The translations under genes and the position numbers were made by a program. Positions 21,527 to 33,300 of a DNA stretch of 64,000 bases are shown piece by piece. Origin of the DNA: Platerodrilus igneus (taxonomy: Eukaryota; Arthropoda; Insecta; Coleoptera; Lycidae); NCBI GenBank assembly GCA_036346225.1, contig JARFIW010000899.1, positions 992,001 through 1,056,000 on the forward strand. The letters run 5' to 3'. Under the pieces are notes generated by a model that worked only from the letters and a program-made list of their open reading frames with translations, was not told where the DNA came from and did no database searches. Positions within the stretch are counted from its first letter, which is position 1, and every line of letters begins with the position of its first letter.

Positions 21527-22163
21527 GGACCTGCACCTTGAAGAAGTTCTAGATTACTAGAACTGGTGGAATAGCTTCCGCGTTCCAGTGACCTAAAAGG
21601 CCAAACTACAGGCCCAACCAAAGTAGTAGGGTCTTTAGTGAGGAACCAGACTGACAGGTCCCCGAAAGAAGGCTGCCGTTTTTTTGGTACTTAGAGTGGC
21701 AGATACAATGGGGGTCGGTATGGCAGTCTAAGACACACTACCGCGATGTGGAAGGGAACGGAAAACCACATTATCTCCCAAGTACACAGCGTACGTAAAT
21801 TGTTATTAAAGATGATGAAATTCTCTGGGGTAAAAGATTCCGGAGGTAAAATAGTCCCCCATTCGGATCTCTGGGAGGACTACTTCGAAGGATGTGATCG
21901 GAAAGTATAAAAAAAGCGTCGTTAACATTCTGCGAGTCGGAGCGTCAAGTGCCCGAAGTATGAAGCAGGTAGGTAAGCTAGAGATCTTGAAAATTGAAAT
22001 GGATAGATTAGCATTAGATATAGTAGGGATCAGCGAATTTCAGTGGCCGTAGGCGGGAAATTATTGGAGCGGAGACTTTAGGCTAATTTATACAGAATCA
22101 GAGAAAGGAAATTCGGGCGAGGGGATAGTTATGCGGAAAAAATAAGACACAGGGTAGAATATT
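21527..22163 (+). mobile_element. LINE family A, copy 2, 5' part
   Basis: Matches 3242-3790: the same untranslated leader, then the N-terminal endonuclease with QVGKLEILKIEMDRLALDIV in a shifted frame. Stops abruptly in the segment that continues at 24094, indicating one element split by an insertion. Confidence 0.75.
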
Positions 22164-24093
22164 GTAACGTATTTTTTTTTCTTGTTGCACCAAGCCTAAT
22201 AAATTAATAATAAAACAGATAAATTTTAAAGCATTTAATTCGTAAATATTCAGCCAATAAAAAGTAAAGTATAATATTCCCAATAACACATAGAATCTAG
22301 GAGATTTATATTCTGTGGCTTGTTGCCAAGCGTAGTCCAGTTAATTATGAGCACTTTTGTTTCCAACGTCGAAGAATCAAGTCGCTTTTTGTAGACTAGA
22401 GATAAAAGTCAAGATGGCTCGACTAAAACACGAGGCGTCTAATAGAGTCAGAAAGAAGAACTTGAGTTGAGAACATGGAACAATAATATTCATCATTTAA
22501 GACAGTTGGTATAGATTAATATTATAAATTAAACTAATATATTTCACTTTAGTGCAATATCTAATGGACATATCTACAACAACAATTTTCAATGTTAAAT
22601 TATATTAAATTTTCGTCGCAGTAATTTAAAGCAGGCAGTTATGGTTTCGTTCTATCTATTTAATACGCCGTATAGAAATGGTTTATTCAACAAAGAATCT
22701 TGGTACTTCAAACTTACAGATGATTAATACGCTGGAAAATACAACAGCTGACGTCATGATTTTGCACCTGCAATTTATTTGGATACACGTGAGTGTTTGA
22801 AACTTTCCGTAACTTTGAAAGTATTATAAATTATTATAAGATCTCCTACGTTGATTATTAGAATAACACAAATTTAAAGTAGTTTTTAAAGTTAATAACA
22901 CACCGAATAAATATTTAGTTTGTCAGTTATTTGTACACGCATTCAATGTGTGTCAAGATATTTAGAATGACAACTTGTGTCAGATAAAAAAATAGTATAG
23001 ATTCTGTTTCCTAATCTAGACGCCAGATGCAGTTTTGATTTAATTTTCACATTTTGCTTAAAACAATTAAGGTCATGTAAAAGCTTTTTATTGGTGCTGA
23101 TATTCGTGTATATTTTTTGTGTAGACAATAGTTAAATTTGAGTAGTTGCATTTTATGATCGCTATTTTTCTGATGATCAATCTTTATTGTAAATGGTCAA
23201 GGAAGCGCTTCAATGATTATAGTAAAAATAAAATCTTGTGATATGAACAAATAAATTATGATACGTTTGCTTAAACTAAAATTTTATAGAAATGATTAAT
23301 TTATAAATATTTATTTAGAAGGTTAAACTTCACTAAAATTCTTTTATAAAAAAATTAATGACAAGATAGTAAGCATATATATTGCAGTCACATGTATATA
23401 TATCCGATTTCTACATATGAATAGAATTCATTTTGTTTCATTTGAATGAAGTTTTATTATTCTACATTTAAATTAAGAAAAAGAAAATTAGAGCAAACCC
23501 TCATTAAGTAAAAGACAGAATAATGAAAATGAATCCTTTTAGTATTTCACAGATGTTTAAATTCATTTACTCTATTTTTGGCATATGCTTTTGAGGACAC
23601 AAATGGTGTCCATGTGGTGTTTTGTTTGTTCACAGGTAAAGCTGAGACAACTGTTTGACATCTGGTGGTTGAGGTTTTGGTAAGTGTGTGATAAAGAGTG
23701 AAATTCAAATTTTATGGCTATGATAGTGGTGTTAAGATAAGGTTTCCGCATTCCCCTTATACAAACACAGTTAAATTTTGTTGGCACTTGTATTAAAAAT
23801 ACGGTGGCGCCTATTAAAAATATTTTTGGTCGATTATCCACCCATGACCCATGCTCATGATCTACCCAGAGCTAACACTCTACTAGCCGTTTAACCCCTA
23901 AGAGTTTTCTTTGTCTAAAGCCGTTTTCCATCTGACATTACCCTGGGCTTGGAGTATAAAGAAGAAAATCTCGACCTAGTGATATCAGATTAAAAATAGA
24001 GAGTTTTAGTATATAGCTGATAGTCACGAGGATAAAGGGTAATAAACTTACAAAAAGTTTTTAATTACCCCCGTTCGTTTTTATTCAGATTAC
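22164..24093. mobile_element. Unidentified 1.93-kb insertion in LINE A copy 2
   Basis: LINE homology ends at AATATT (22158-22163) and resumes at AATATT (24094-24099), a possible 6-bp target duplication, weak because it is palindromic and AT-rich. The insert starts GTAACG and ends GATTAC, giving only a 4-5 bp inverted match. No protein motif recognised inside; frames reach at most about 90 codons (23572-23841, minus). Confidence 0.4.
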
Positions 24094-26110
24094 AATATTA
24101 CTTACAAAAATCGAAAGGATACTCGTAGTATAGAATTTAAACCATTAAATACAATAATAATACAAGTATATCGAAGACATACTAAGATATGTATAAAGAC
24201 ATAAAATTTTAATAATTACAGAGAATTTTAATGCAGTGGTAGGTGAGGGAAGGAAAGGAACGGTAGTAGGTTTATTTGGTTTAGGCACGAGAAACGACAG
24301 GGGAAATAGACTGGTAGAATTTTGCGCCAAGAACAATTTAACACATTATTTCAACATCATGCCAGAAGAAGATACACGTGGAAGATGCAAGCAGATATAG
24401 AAAGATATCAAATAGATTATATTCTTGTTAGACAACGGTTTAGGAATGAAGTAAAGGGCTGCAGAAGCTACTCAGAAGCAGATATAGACACTGACCACAA
24501 CATCGTGATTATGAAGGCCGCTCTTAAATTGAAAAATTTGAGAAAAAGAAACGGAAAAAGGCACGTTGACTTTAAGAAACTATAAGATGAAAATATCCAC
24601 GAAAGATTTGAAAGAAAGTCAAATGAATTGCTGAAAAATATCGGAAAAATTTCTGATCCTAAGGAAGTAGAAACAGAATGGAATAATATTAAATCCAGCT
24701 TGGACATGGCGGCCAGTAATATTCTGGGGTATACACAAAAAGAAAATAAGAAACCATGGATAACAAAGGATATCTTGAATTTAATAGAAGAAAGACTAAA
24801 ATATCAAAATAGATCAGACGCAACAGGAAAACAGAGATACAAAGTCATAAAATGAGAAATTATTCGCAAATGCAGGAAAGCTAAAGAACAACGGATTGAA
24901 GAAAAGTGCAGAGAGGTACAAACTAAGATGGAAATAGGAAAGACAGACCAAGCATACAAACTAATTAAAATGAATTTTAGGAATATAAAACCATATAGCA
25001 AAAATGTAAGAGACGCGGGAGGAAACGCCATTATAGAAAATATAGAGAAAGTGGTTAAATGGCAAAAATATATAAGGAATTTATATGAGCGAAAGGAACT
25101 AACAGTATTAGAACAGGAATCAGATATTGAATAGGATGACTTGGGATATCTATATTTCGAGATGAGTTGAATTAGTAATAAAGGCTCTGAAGAATGGTAA
25201 GGTGCCAGGTACAGATAGTTAAGATGTTAGCAGAAACTCCAAAAGCCGCAGGACAAGCAGGAACAGAACATCTCTTCCAACTTGTAAGCTATATGTATGA
25301 GACAGGCGTGATACCCAAAGATTTCAAACATAACATTATAGTAACTAAACCAAAAAAGAGAGGCGCGTATAGATATGAAAATTTTTGAACAATAAGTTCG
25401 ACAGCACACGTGTCAAAAATATTAAATAGAATTGCACAAAGACGAATGGAAAAACAAGCTGAAGACATACTAGGAGAAGATCAATTTGGGTTTAGGCGAA
25501 ACAAGGGAACACGGAAGGCTATTTTAGCTCTGAGGGTGATAATGGAGAAAACAACAAAAAAAGGGGAAAGCGCGTATATAGGTTTTATAGATCTGGAAAA
25601 ACCATTCGACAACGTAGGAAAGTTAATATTAGGAAAGGGGTGAGGCAGGGATGTGTCTTATCCCATTAATTCTTAACTTGTACATTGAAGAGGCAATGAA
25701 TACAGTCAAATGCAGGAAGACATTTGGAATTACTATGCAGAACAAAAGATTGATATGCTTGGATTTGCATATGATATAACGGTATTAGCATCTAGCAAAA
25801 AAAAGTGAAGAGCTGTTCCCAATGAAATGGAAACAGTTCTAACAGAGAGATACGGTATGAAAATTAACAAAAATAAAACTAAATTTCTAGTATGCAAAGG
25901 AGGGGAAAATAAATCAGAAACAAGAATACAAATTGGTAACGAGAACTTACAAGGGGAGAAGGATTTCTGCTACCTTGGAAGCCAAATAACGCTAGATGGG
26001 AAAAGCACAAAAGATATAAAACAAAAATTAGCTCATGATCGTGCTACATTAAACAAGAAAAAGCAACTACTGTGTTCAAAGACAATAAACATAGAAACAA
26101 GAAAAAGATT
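24094..26110 (+). mobile_element. LINE family A, copy 2, middle part (endonuclease to RT)
   Basis: Continues copy 2. Endonuclease end: R-R-R-Y-T-W-K, then IDYILVRQRF and EADIDTDHNIVIMK (24370-24520), including the D-H near the C-terminal active site. Linker frames 24628-24855 and 24928-25134. RT: Q-F-G-F-R-R-N-K-G-T-R (about 25480), F-I-D-L-E-K-P-F-D-N-V (about 25580). About 150 bp between that block and V-R-Q-G are deleted at about 25612, and the FADD box is decayed to F-A-Y-D near 25770. The C-terminal frame 25827-26123 with C-Y-L-G-S-Q-I-T-L-D-G-K is well kept up to the insertion at 26111. Confidence 0.85.
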
Positions 26111-27673
26111 GATAGATAGATAGATAGATAAATTACTTTATTGTGGACTATACCTAGGCCAGAGCCCATACTAGCCGTACATTATATTATTTACATGTGT
26201 TTAAGACCTTAGAATCCATAATTCCTGACAACCGGGGTTCTTGAAGATTTGGTGAAGGGGATTTGTGCCCCTACCTTTGTCGTCGACTGTGCACGTAAAG
26301 TGGGGCTGATTGTGTGCATAGTGCGAGTGTAAGTGTGATGTGGTAGTGAATTGCAAAAGTGTATATTAAGTGTGTTAGTGCCGCTGGTTGTGGGTGGCCT
26401 GTTTGGTTAAAAGGATTTCATTTAGAAATGGTTTAATTCTTGAGGGTAGTTAGTGACTAGGAAGTTTATGTAAGGAATTGGGGAGAACGGGTCAAAGTTT
26501 GTAGATTGCTTGAGGTTGATTTGTAGTAGAGAGGTTTGGGGACAGGAGTATATTAGGTGTTGTGGGGTTTCTAGAGATTGATTGTTGCAAGGACAGTGAG
26601 GAAAAGGAGTTAAATGGAATTGATGTTGTTTATTACGGAAGTTTCCATGACCGGACAGAAATTGTATTGTAGGGGGATTAGAGAAAGGAATATGTGGAGG
26701 GATGTTTGTGATATCAGGGAAGATATCAAATGTATATCTGCCGGTGGTGGAGCGGGACCAAAGATCTTGCCAGGAATGGAGTAGGGAGTTATGTATTCGC
26801 GATTTTATGTCAGTTTTAGGGAGAGTACGGTATTCGTCATAGTGAAGTGTTCTGTCGTGTAGGATGATTGGTAGATTATGTTTGAGGTTTCGGATTTGAA
26901 GTGAGGAGTTTAGTTGGATTTCGATCGGAGGATTTGAAGCAGGGTATACAAGCATGCTTTGGAAGGTGGTTCTGTACGCTCTTGAGGTGTAGAGTAGGAA
27001 AGGTCTTATGATCGTGTTGAGCGTACGTCTGGTGAAGGGGGGTGTAAGCGGGAGCCAAGAATCTACTGCGTATCTGATGATCGGGATTATGATGTGGTTA
27101 ATGATTAGTCTTCGTGTTGGATTGGTGAGGTGGACTGACTTTGGGAGTGCGTGAAGTAGGTTATGAAGTATGATTTGTGTTTTGGTTCGAAGTTTGAGAG
27201 ATGGGAGTTCATTTTAGGCGTGTGTCAATGTGGAGTCCAAGGTAGGGAGCTGTTGTTGAGAGGGGAATTGGTGTGTTAAGGATGTGAATTTTAGGATTTC
27301 GGTTTGGGCTGAGGTAGCCTTTGAGCAGGAGCATTTTTGTTTTAGATGGGGAGAGTGGTTGTCTGTTTAAAGAGGACCAGGGTTCAAATGAATTAATTAG
27401 AACGGCAGCGGTGGATTCAATAGAGGCACGAGTATTGCCGTGGATAAGGAAAGCTACGTCATTGGCGTAAGCGAAGGTGGAGGTGTTTGGGATATTGAGG
27501 TCTAAGAGAAGATTGATTGCGAGGTTCCATAGGGTAGGTGATAAACGGGAACCTTGTGGACATCCTTGGGTGAGAGGTTTAGTAACCAAGTGGAAATTGG
27601 AGGTTAGGATGGCTGTTCGGGATGAGAGAAAGGATTTTATTAAGAGGTAAAGGTTGCAAGGGAAATTGGAAAA
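26111..27673 (-). mobile_element. 5'-truncated second LINE inserted antisense in LINE A
   Basis: Flanked by a 16-bp target duplication with one mismatch, AAACAAGAAAAAGATT (26095-26110) and AAACAAGGAAAAGATT (27674-27689). Its sense 3' end lies at 26111 as a (TATC)n tail. It encodes the second half of an RT (27209-27673) and a C-terminal zinc-knuckle-like segment (26422-26955). No endonuclease is present, the usual result of incomplete reverse transcription. Confidence 0.85.
26422..26955 (-). pseudogene. C-terminal region of the inserted LINE
   Basis: About 177 codons. Contains W-x-x-R-W-like and T-T-G-R-Y-T blocks and the closing C-P-C-N-N-Q...T-P-Q-H-L-I-Y-S-C-P segment, a Cys/His motif typical of the end of ORF2 in R1/I/Jockey-type LINEs. 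It follows the RT with a frame break at 26956-27208 (the frame 26876-27058 lies in between). Three-prime UTR from about 26420 to 26130. Confidence 0.75.
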
Positions 27674-27679
27674 AAACAA
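27209..27679 (-). pseudogene. RT C-terminal half of the inserted LINE
   Basis: An open frame of about 155 codons. It contains GCPQGSRLSPTLWNLAINLL, the conserved RT block before the catalytic box, then F-A-Y-A-N-D-V in place of Y/F-A-D-D, so the first catalytic Asp is changed to Asn. The thumb ends in P-Y-L-G-L-H-I-D-T-R-L-K. Its last codons run into the flanking LINE A at 27674. Clade: R1/I/Jockey-like group, not resolved. Confidence 0.8.
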
Positions 27680-27689
27680 GGAAAAGATT

Positions 27690-28090
27690 TCTTAAAACAT
27701 ATGTGTGGAGCACAGCACTGTACTGCTGTGAAACCTGGACAGTAGGAGAAGCGGACAGGAAAACAATAGGAGCCGTTGAAATGTAGTGCTACAGACGTAT
27801 GACGAAGATATCATGGACAGACAAAGTTAAGCACAAAGAGGTACTAGAAATGGTAGGGGAAGAAAGAAATATGTAGAAAACAGTAAAAAATAAAAGAGAT
27901 AATATGAATAGGCTACATACTAAGACATGAAGAATAGTGCGGAATATATTAGAAGCAGAAAAAGAAAGAAAGGCAGAGGTAGACTTAGGTTAGATTGTTG
28001 CATACAGATAGCTCAGAATAGAAATCAATGGAGGTGTGAATCCAACCAGTCCCAAGATGGAAAACTAATGATGAAAAAAATAACTCTACT
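27690..28090 (+). mobile_element. LINE family A, copy 2, 3' end
   Basis: Resumes exactly where 26110 stops: thumb and C-terminal block C-C-E-T-W-T, then C-Y-R-R-M-T-K-I-S-W-T-D (about 27788-27825) and the G-R-G-R-L-R-L-D-C-C tail near 27970. Ends around 28080 with an ACTAATGATGA-like 3' tail. Confidence 0.8.
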
Positions 28091-28299
28091 TCAACTACAG
28101 GTATTGGTTTTGCAATATTTTCAACTAATGTTAATTGTGCGAAAGAATGTACTGGAAAGTTATTAATTCGGCAAATGTCCATGTGTTGGGGCATCCTTGA
28201 AGTCACACGCTGCTTAACCTCCTTCACATACCACTAAATCGCAGTGAAATAGGGCATATAATTAGAAAACAGTATAAGGGTAACCGAGCTGTATATAGG

Positions 28300-28532
28300 T
28301 GCAGGTATGGTATGTTGTCAATACGCTCGTTGAATCCGAACGGTCCGCTTGAAATGTTAGCGAGCATTTTCGCAAAAATACGTGGATGAAGTAAATGGAG
28401 GTCCTGTGTGAGGTATCACGCACGTTAAAGATCCTACGCTTGGAACAGCAAAGATTCGGCAAAATTCAAAATTTTCCAGGTAAAACTCGCTTCCTGGCCA
28501 ATAGCTCGTGAGCATTGGAAAATCACATGTAA
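28300..28532 (+). mobile_element. SINE S copy with damaged tRNA head
   Basis: Perfect 10-bp target duplication TGTATATAGG at 28290-28299 and 28533-28542. The A and B boxes are degraded by small deletions (GAATCC remains), so pol III transcription is unlikely. Body and ATCACATGTAA end are clear. Confidence 0.9.
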
Positions 28533-28775
28533 TGTATATAGGCTGTTGTGGGAATTTCAGCTAGCTCAGAACATAAAAAAGTGGGGGTACGCGTCCAATC
28601 AGTTTCAAGACAAAAACCTGATGACGAAAAATAAGTGCATTTAAATCTGATGATTATTATATACAACTACAGATGTTGGTTGTGATATATTTTAATTAGT
28701 GTTGATTGTGCGAAAAATATATTCAAAAAACTACTAATTCGACAGCCGCAGGCTGCTTAACCCCCTTCACATACC

Positions 28776-29073
28776 TTACATGTGATTTTCCAATGCTCCA
28801 CCCGAAGGTACTACATTGGCCACAAAGCGAGTTTGGTTTTACCTAGAAATTTTGAATTTTGCCGAACCCTTGTTGTTCCAAGCAAGGTAGGGATCTTTAA
28901 CGTGCATGACAACACTCACACACGAGACCTCCATTCTTACCTCTCATCCGAACGAAGTCTATTTTTGTGAAAAATGCTCTCTTAACATTTTTCAAGCGGA
29001 TCGTGTCGGGATTCGAACCCGGGACCTTGGGCGTAATAGTCCCTCACATACCAACTACGCCACGGAACTGCCT
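28776..29073 (-). mobile_element. SINE S copy, minus orientation, well preserved
   Basis: Perfect 14-bp target duplication CCCCTTCACATACC at 28762-28775 and 29074-29087. On the minus strand it has an A-box-like TGGCGTAGTTGG and B-box GGTTCGAATCC, a full body and the ATCACATGTAA end. Nearly complete at 298 bp. Confidence 0.92.
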
Positions 29074-29740
29074 CCCCTTCACATACCACTGAATATCGGG
29101 GAAATAGGGTATATAATTGTAAAACAATAGAAGGTGACCGAACTGGTCTAACAGAAAGAACAGCGGCTCTGTTCAAAGACAACAAACATAGAAACAAGAA
29201 GAAAATTGTTCAAAGCATATGTGTGGAGCACAGCACAGTACGTTTAAGCAATAACGGTATTAGGAAAAGCAGACAGAAAGAGATAGAAGCCTTCTGGAAT
29301 ATTGTGCTTCAGATGTATGAGGATGATAGCATGGACCGACCAAGTTAATAACAAATACGTTATAGAAATAGTAGAATAATAAAGATATCTGAAAAAAAAA
29401 TAGGAGAAATAGGACAGGATACGTTCTAAGGCATTTTGGGGAATAGTACGGGATGTATTATAAACAGAGATAGGAAAAAAGAGGTAGAGGTAAACCGAGA
29501 TTAAACTATTGCACGCAGATAGTGACATATACAGACTGTGCAAACTTCAGGGAAATGTGTTGGTTAGTTCAGACTAGGAAACAATGAGGGTACGCGTCTA
29601 ATCAATTCCAGGACCGAAGACCTGATGATGATGATGATGAACAAAGTGAAAACATTTTTCTACGACCACACATGAAAACTATAAACTCTAGTGCTAATTA
29701 AAAAATATCACGCTAGTGTGATATTAAATCGCACTGACGT

Positions 29741-30255
29741 TTAGTCTACCTCTGACCAGAATAATTACGTACAAGATTTTGTATTTAAAAGTTTTACGAA
29801 GATTAAAATAGGTGCTTTCGAGATATTATTTGCATATTCTGGTATGATCTCGAACGAGCGAACGATTGGATAAAATATAAATTGCCGTGATGTATGTTAG
29901 TTCGTTCAGTTCTAATTGAAGCTTTGAATACAATAAGGTATCTAGTTTAAAGCTTTGAAAGTCGTAATAGGAAACAAATTAATGGCACATATAAATTGCT
30001 CTATGTGGTATACATTACTGAAGTGATCGCAATAAAATATAATATAAATTAATCATTGCGCACCGATACAAGTTAATTAAAAAGAAAGCATCGTAGTTTT
30101 TTAGAAGTTAACATTTGTACTGTTAGCGATTAACAGGAAAAAATTGTAATGAGAGTTTATATTATAATTTCATTGTAGCTACAAGTTATTGAAAAGGCTT
30201 GTATAATCAATTCAATGACGAAAAATGTTCTTTGCGCAAATAGTTTTTTGTTACA
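29741..30255 (+). repeat. 5' LTR of the Gypsy element
   Basis: Aligns with 36498-37063, sharing TCTACCTCTGAYCAGAATAA near the start and TAAAGAA/TTTTTYGTTACA-like sequence at the end. It opens TT where the 3' LTR has TG. It lacks about 70 bp present in the 3' LTR near 36530-36600. TGGTGTCAACTACTGGAT follows at 30257, the expected position of the primer-binding site; I cannot name the primer tRNA. Confidence 0.85.
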
Positions 30256-31400
30256 TTGGTGTCAACTACTGGATTTAACGAAAAAGACATCTAACGATTC
30301 GTATTTACATGCCTGTAACTCGAAGTCAACAACGGCAAATGAACAGCAAAATCAACTCAAGCGTAACAGAGAACTTGGCCAGCAACTCTGTGAAATTCAT
30401 GAAAAATTTAATAAAAGTTCTGTAAAACTATGGGAAAGTTTTGTAGAAAAATTTGAAGAACGCGCAGAGAAGCAGACTAAAACTCCGCAAGCTTGACAAC
30501 GAAATTAAAGAAAGTAACACAAGATTTACAGAAAGATTAGATCAAATTGTAAATGCCGTTGAACAATTGAAAGAGAAGTTTATAAAAGAGAATGTTAAAT
30601 CCGCGAAAAAGCTTAAAACAAAACTTTCGGAGGGGCTGCAAAAACTTGGAGCCAAATTTTCTGACGGTTTGAAGAAATTAGAAACTGACGTTTAGGTTAA
30701 AAAAATAAACAAACCACATTTGATGGAAAGTCACATTAGCAGCCATAGTTCAATCAATTCGAGGCTGCCGCGAGAGCTGACCAGTAGAACAATGGTAAAA
30801 AGATAACCGCAATAAATGTCACTTTACGCATTCTGGACTTGAATATTCTGTAGACCATACCAGACCATGACCATAGAAATTACGGGGCGTTAACAGCAAG
30901 ACTGGAAATGAGGTGGGGACTCGCATCTGCAACCGGTGTATCACGCGAAGAACCTTTACTTAAAGGGCAATTAAAATTTGCAACAGCTTTAAACAGAAAT
31001 AATTGCTCGCTTGGTGAGATTAGCCTACACCAGATAGCTTCCTATAACAGTTGACAGTACAGACTTTTGTTAACGGGATACGCGACGGATGAATCCAGCA
31101 AACACTACGGCTGGCTCGAACAAGGATCCTAGATGATTCACTAAACGGCAAAGTAAGCTTCGCGTCGTAATAGTGACAAAGTAAAATGCTCCGTGTGGGA
31201 GCAGGGCCAAGAAAGCATAGCCGCAGTAATTCGACGATATACTTCGTGAACTTCAGCCAAAGAGGAAGAGGTCCAGACGCTGGAATTGTGACGGGTTTAG
31301 GCATATACAATTCAAATGTAAACAGCCCAAGAAGGAAGCAGAGAAACTGGAAAACTGAGGAGGTCGACAGGAGGAGACAAAAGTCGACCCGTAGACCATA
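30215..31400 (+). pseudogene. gag of the Gypsy element
   Basis: Frames 30215-30496 and 30453-30695 overlap in different registers and give a long charged coiled coil (Q-L-C-E-I-H-E-K-F-N-K, then L-D-Q-I-V-N-A-V-E-Q-L-K-E-K-F). A capsid-like piece with L-E-M-R and S-H-L-Q-P-V-Y-H-A-K follows in shifted frames at about 30900-30950. A zinc knuckle remnant W-N-C-D-G-F-R-H-I-Q-F-K-C lies at about 31275-31315, with its first Cys replaced by Arg. The order matches mdg1/412-type Gag. Confidence 0.65.
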
Positions 31401-31429
31401 ATCCACATCCCACAATCTAAACATATATG

Positions 31430-31760
31430 GACAGTTTAACGACAAAACTATGAAGTTTTTGGTTGATACCGAAACCATTAAAACAAATTGCTATTCCGGA
31501 TATAGTACGCCACAGTGGTAAAGTGTCACCTGCGACAGTGCAGTTTCGAACCGTGGTTGGTGAGGAAATTCAAACATACAGAATGCTAGATGTAAAAATC
31601 TAGGTTAGGAGCAAAATATTTGACCATCAGGTAGTTATAGCGAACATCACCGAAGAAATTATTTTGGGAATGGATTTCCTGAAGAAGTACGAATTTCATG
31701 TAGAAATGAAAGGAGGTGTCTTGAGAATGGGAACGAGGAAGTGGTGTTTTGCAAAGCAGA
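31430..31760 (+). pseudogene. Aspartic protease of the Gypsy element
   Basis: K-F-L-V-D-T-E near 31455 corresponds to the catalytic D-T/S-G (Gly lost), and a shifted frame gives EEIILGMDFLKKYEF near 31650-31690, the conserved I-L-G-x-D-F/W-L block after the flap. Frame changes between the two mean it is inactive. Confidence 0.75.
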
Positions 31761-32130
31761 CGATGTGTCTGTACAAACTTGTCTGACGGACGACGTTATC
31801 CTACCTGGAAAGACAGAAAGTATGGTAATGGACCGCTTGAATGGTGTTCTCCGGAACAGATTACTGACGAATTCCGCGGAAGATCGTGTTTGTAGGGAAA
31901 GCTCTGTCGAAACTGATAGATTGGGTACCGGTTAGGATCTTAAACGCCAATAACCACCATATCGCGTTGAAAGAGAATCCAACGGTTAGGGGCGGACTGT
32001 GTCGGTGTTGAAAAAAGTGCTCTGCGGAGTTATTGAACCTGTTAACGAAACGATGCCAGCATGTTAAACAACAAAAAAAAACTGAAAGCATTTTAAAGCT
32101 TGATTCGACGGTGCTTGGACGTATTGGCGG

Positions 32131-32410
32131 CTCCTTGGCGTAGTTGGTATGCGTGTGACTACTACGTCCAAGGTCCCGGGTTCAAATCCCGACACGGTTC
32201 GCTTGAAAAATGTTAGGAGAGCATTTTTCACAAAATACGCACTTGTTAAGATGAGAGGTAAAATGGAAGTTCCGAGTGTGAATGTTGTCACGTTAAAGAT
32301 TCCTACCGTGCTTGGAACGGCAAGGGTTCGGCAAAATTCAAAATTTCCAAGTAAAAAAAACTCGCTTTCTAGCCAATGTAGTACCTACGGGTGGAGAATT
32401 GTAAAAATTG
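32131..32410 (+). mobile_element. SINE S copy between protease and RT
   Basis: tRNA-like head with TGGCGTAGTTGG and GGTTCAAATCCCG, then the standard body. The 3' end is diverged (AATTGTAAAAATTGA), and I found no clear target duplication. Confidence 0.85.
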
Positions 32411-32499
32411 ATTAGGAAAGACTGCAATAGTCAAGTATAGAATCGATACAGGAATTGCTTAGCCAATAAACAAGCAGTCGAGAAGACTCCCATTGGCCA

Positions 32500-33300
32500 A
32501 GCGTGAGGAGGCCGGGAAAATGATTGCAGATACGGTGGAACAAGGAATAATTGAGCACTCCCATAGCCCTTGGGCACCGCCTGTTGTGGTTGTTAAGAAA
32601 AAGGACGAATCAACAAGGTTTTGTGTGGAGTAGAAACGATTGAATGACGTAACGAAAAGGAATAGCTAAACACTTCCAATGATTGATGACACCCCAGATA
32701 CACTTCCAGGGTCACGATCGTTCTCTACCTTGGATTTGATGAGTGGCTACTGGCAAGCGGATATGAAACCCAAAGATAAGAACAGACTGCTTTCATTATT
32801 AGCACTGGCCTACGACAATTTACAGGCATGCCATTTGGGCTCTGCAACGCTCCTGCTACCTTCGAGAGTTTAATGGATAACATCTTGCGTGGGCGATCGT
32901 GGAAAACGTGTTTTGTATATTTGGATGACGTAATTTTGATTAGGAAGTCGTTCGAGAAACACTTCAAAAATTTAGAAAAAATGTTTCGAAGATTCAAAAA
33001 AGCCAATCTGAAGCTGAGTCCAAAGAAGTGCTACCTGCTGGGTGAAGAGGTGAAATATCTAAAGCATGTAGTTTTAAGTAACGGAGTCAGGCCAGATCCG
33101 GAGAAGGTTTATGCAGTACATGAGTGGCTGATACCAAAGACTAATATTAGCTACGCAACTTTCTGGGTTTGTGCACTTACTATAAAAGGCCCGTTTCTGA
33201 GTTTGCGAATATTGCCAAGTTTTTTACCAAGCGGACTGAAAATAAACGTGATTACGTTTGGGTTGTACCTACTACGCAAAGAGGTGAAATACCTATGACA
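32500..33300 (+). pseudogene. Reverse transcriptase of the Gypsy element
   Basis: Opens with E-Q-G-I-I-E-H-S and S-P-W-A-P-P-V-V-V-V-K-K-K-D (about 32545-32610), then STLDLMSGYWQADM (32740-32780), MPFGLCNAPATFE (32828) and the catalytic Y-L-D-D-V-I (about 32920), with both Asp kept. The thumb S-P-K-K-C and the E-V-K-Y-L-K-H-V block close it at about 33075. Stops within the finger domain and a frame change near 32800. Confidence 0.85.

Larger units (their letters stand above)
28091..29640 (+). repeat. Tandem tail of LINE A copy 2: two linker plus 3'-end units
   Basis: Unit 1: linker 28100-28299, then after a SINE a short LINE 3' piece 28543-28650. Unit 2: linker 28680-28775 plus 29088-29130 (split by a second SINE), then a longer LINE 3' piece 29130-29640 ending in a (GAT)5 tail. 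It parallels 6650-7290 in order and in the relative length of the LINE pieces. Confidence 0.75.

Noticed and set aside
30215..30695. Host coiled-coil gene
   Set aside because: It starts inside the 5' LTR region and precedes capsid-like, zinc knuckle and protease remnants, so it is Gypsy gag.
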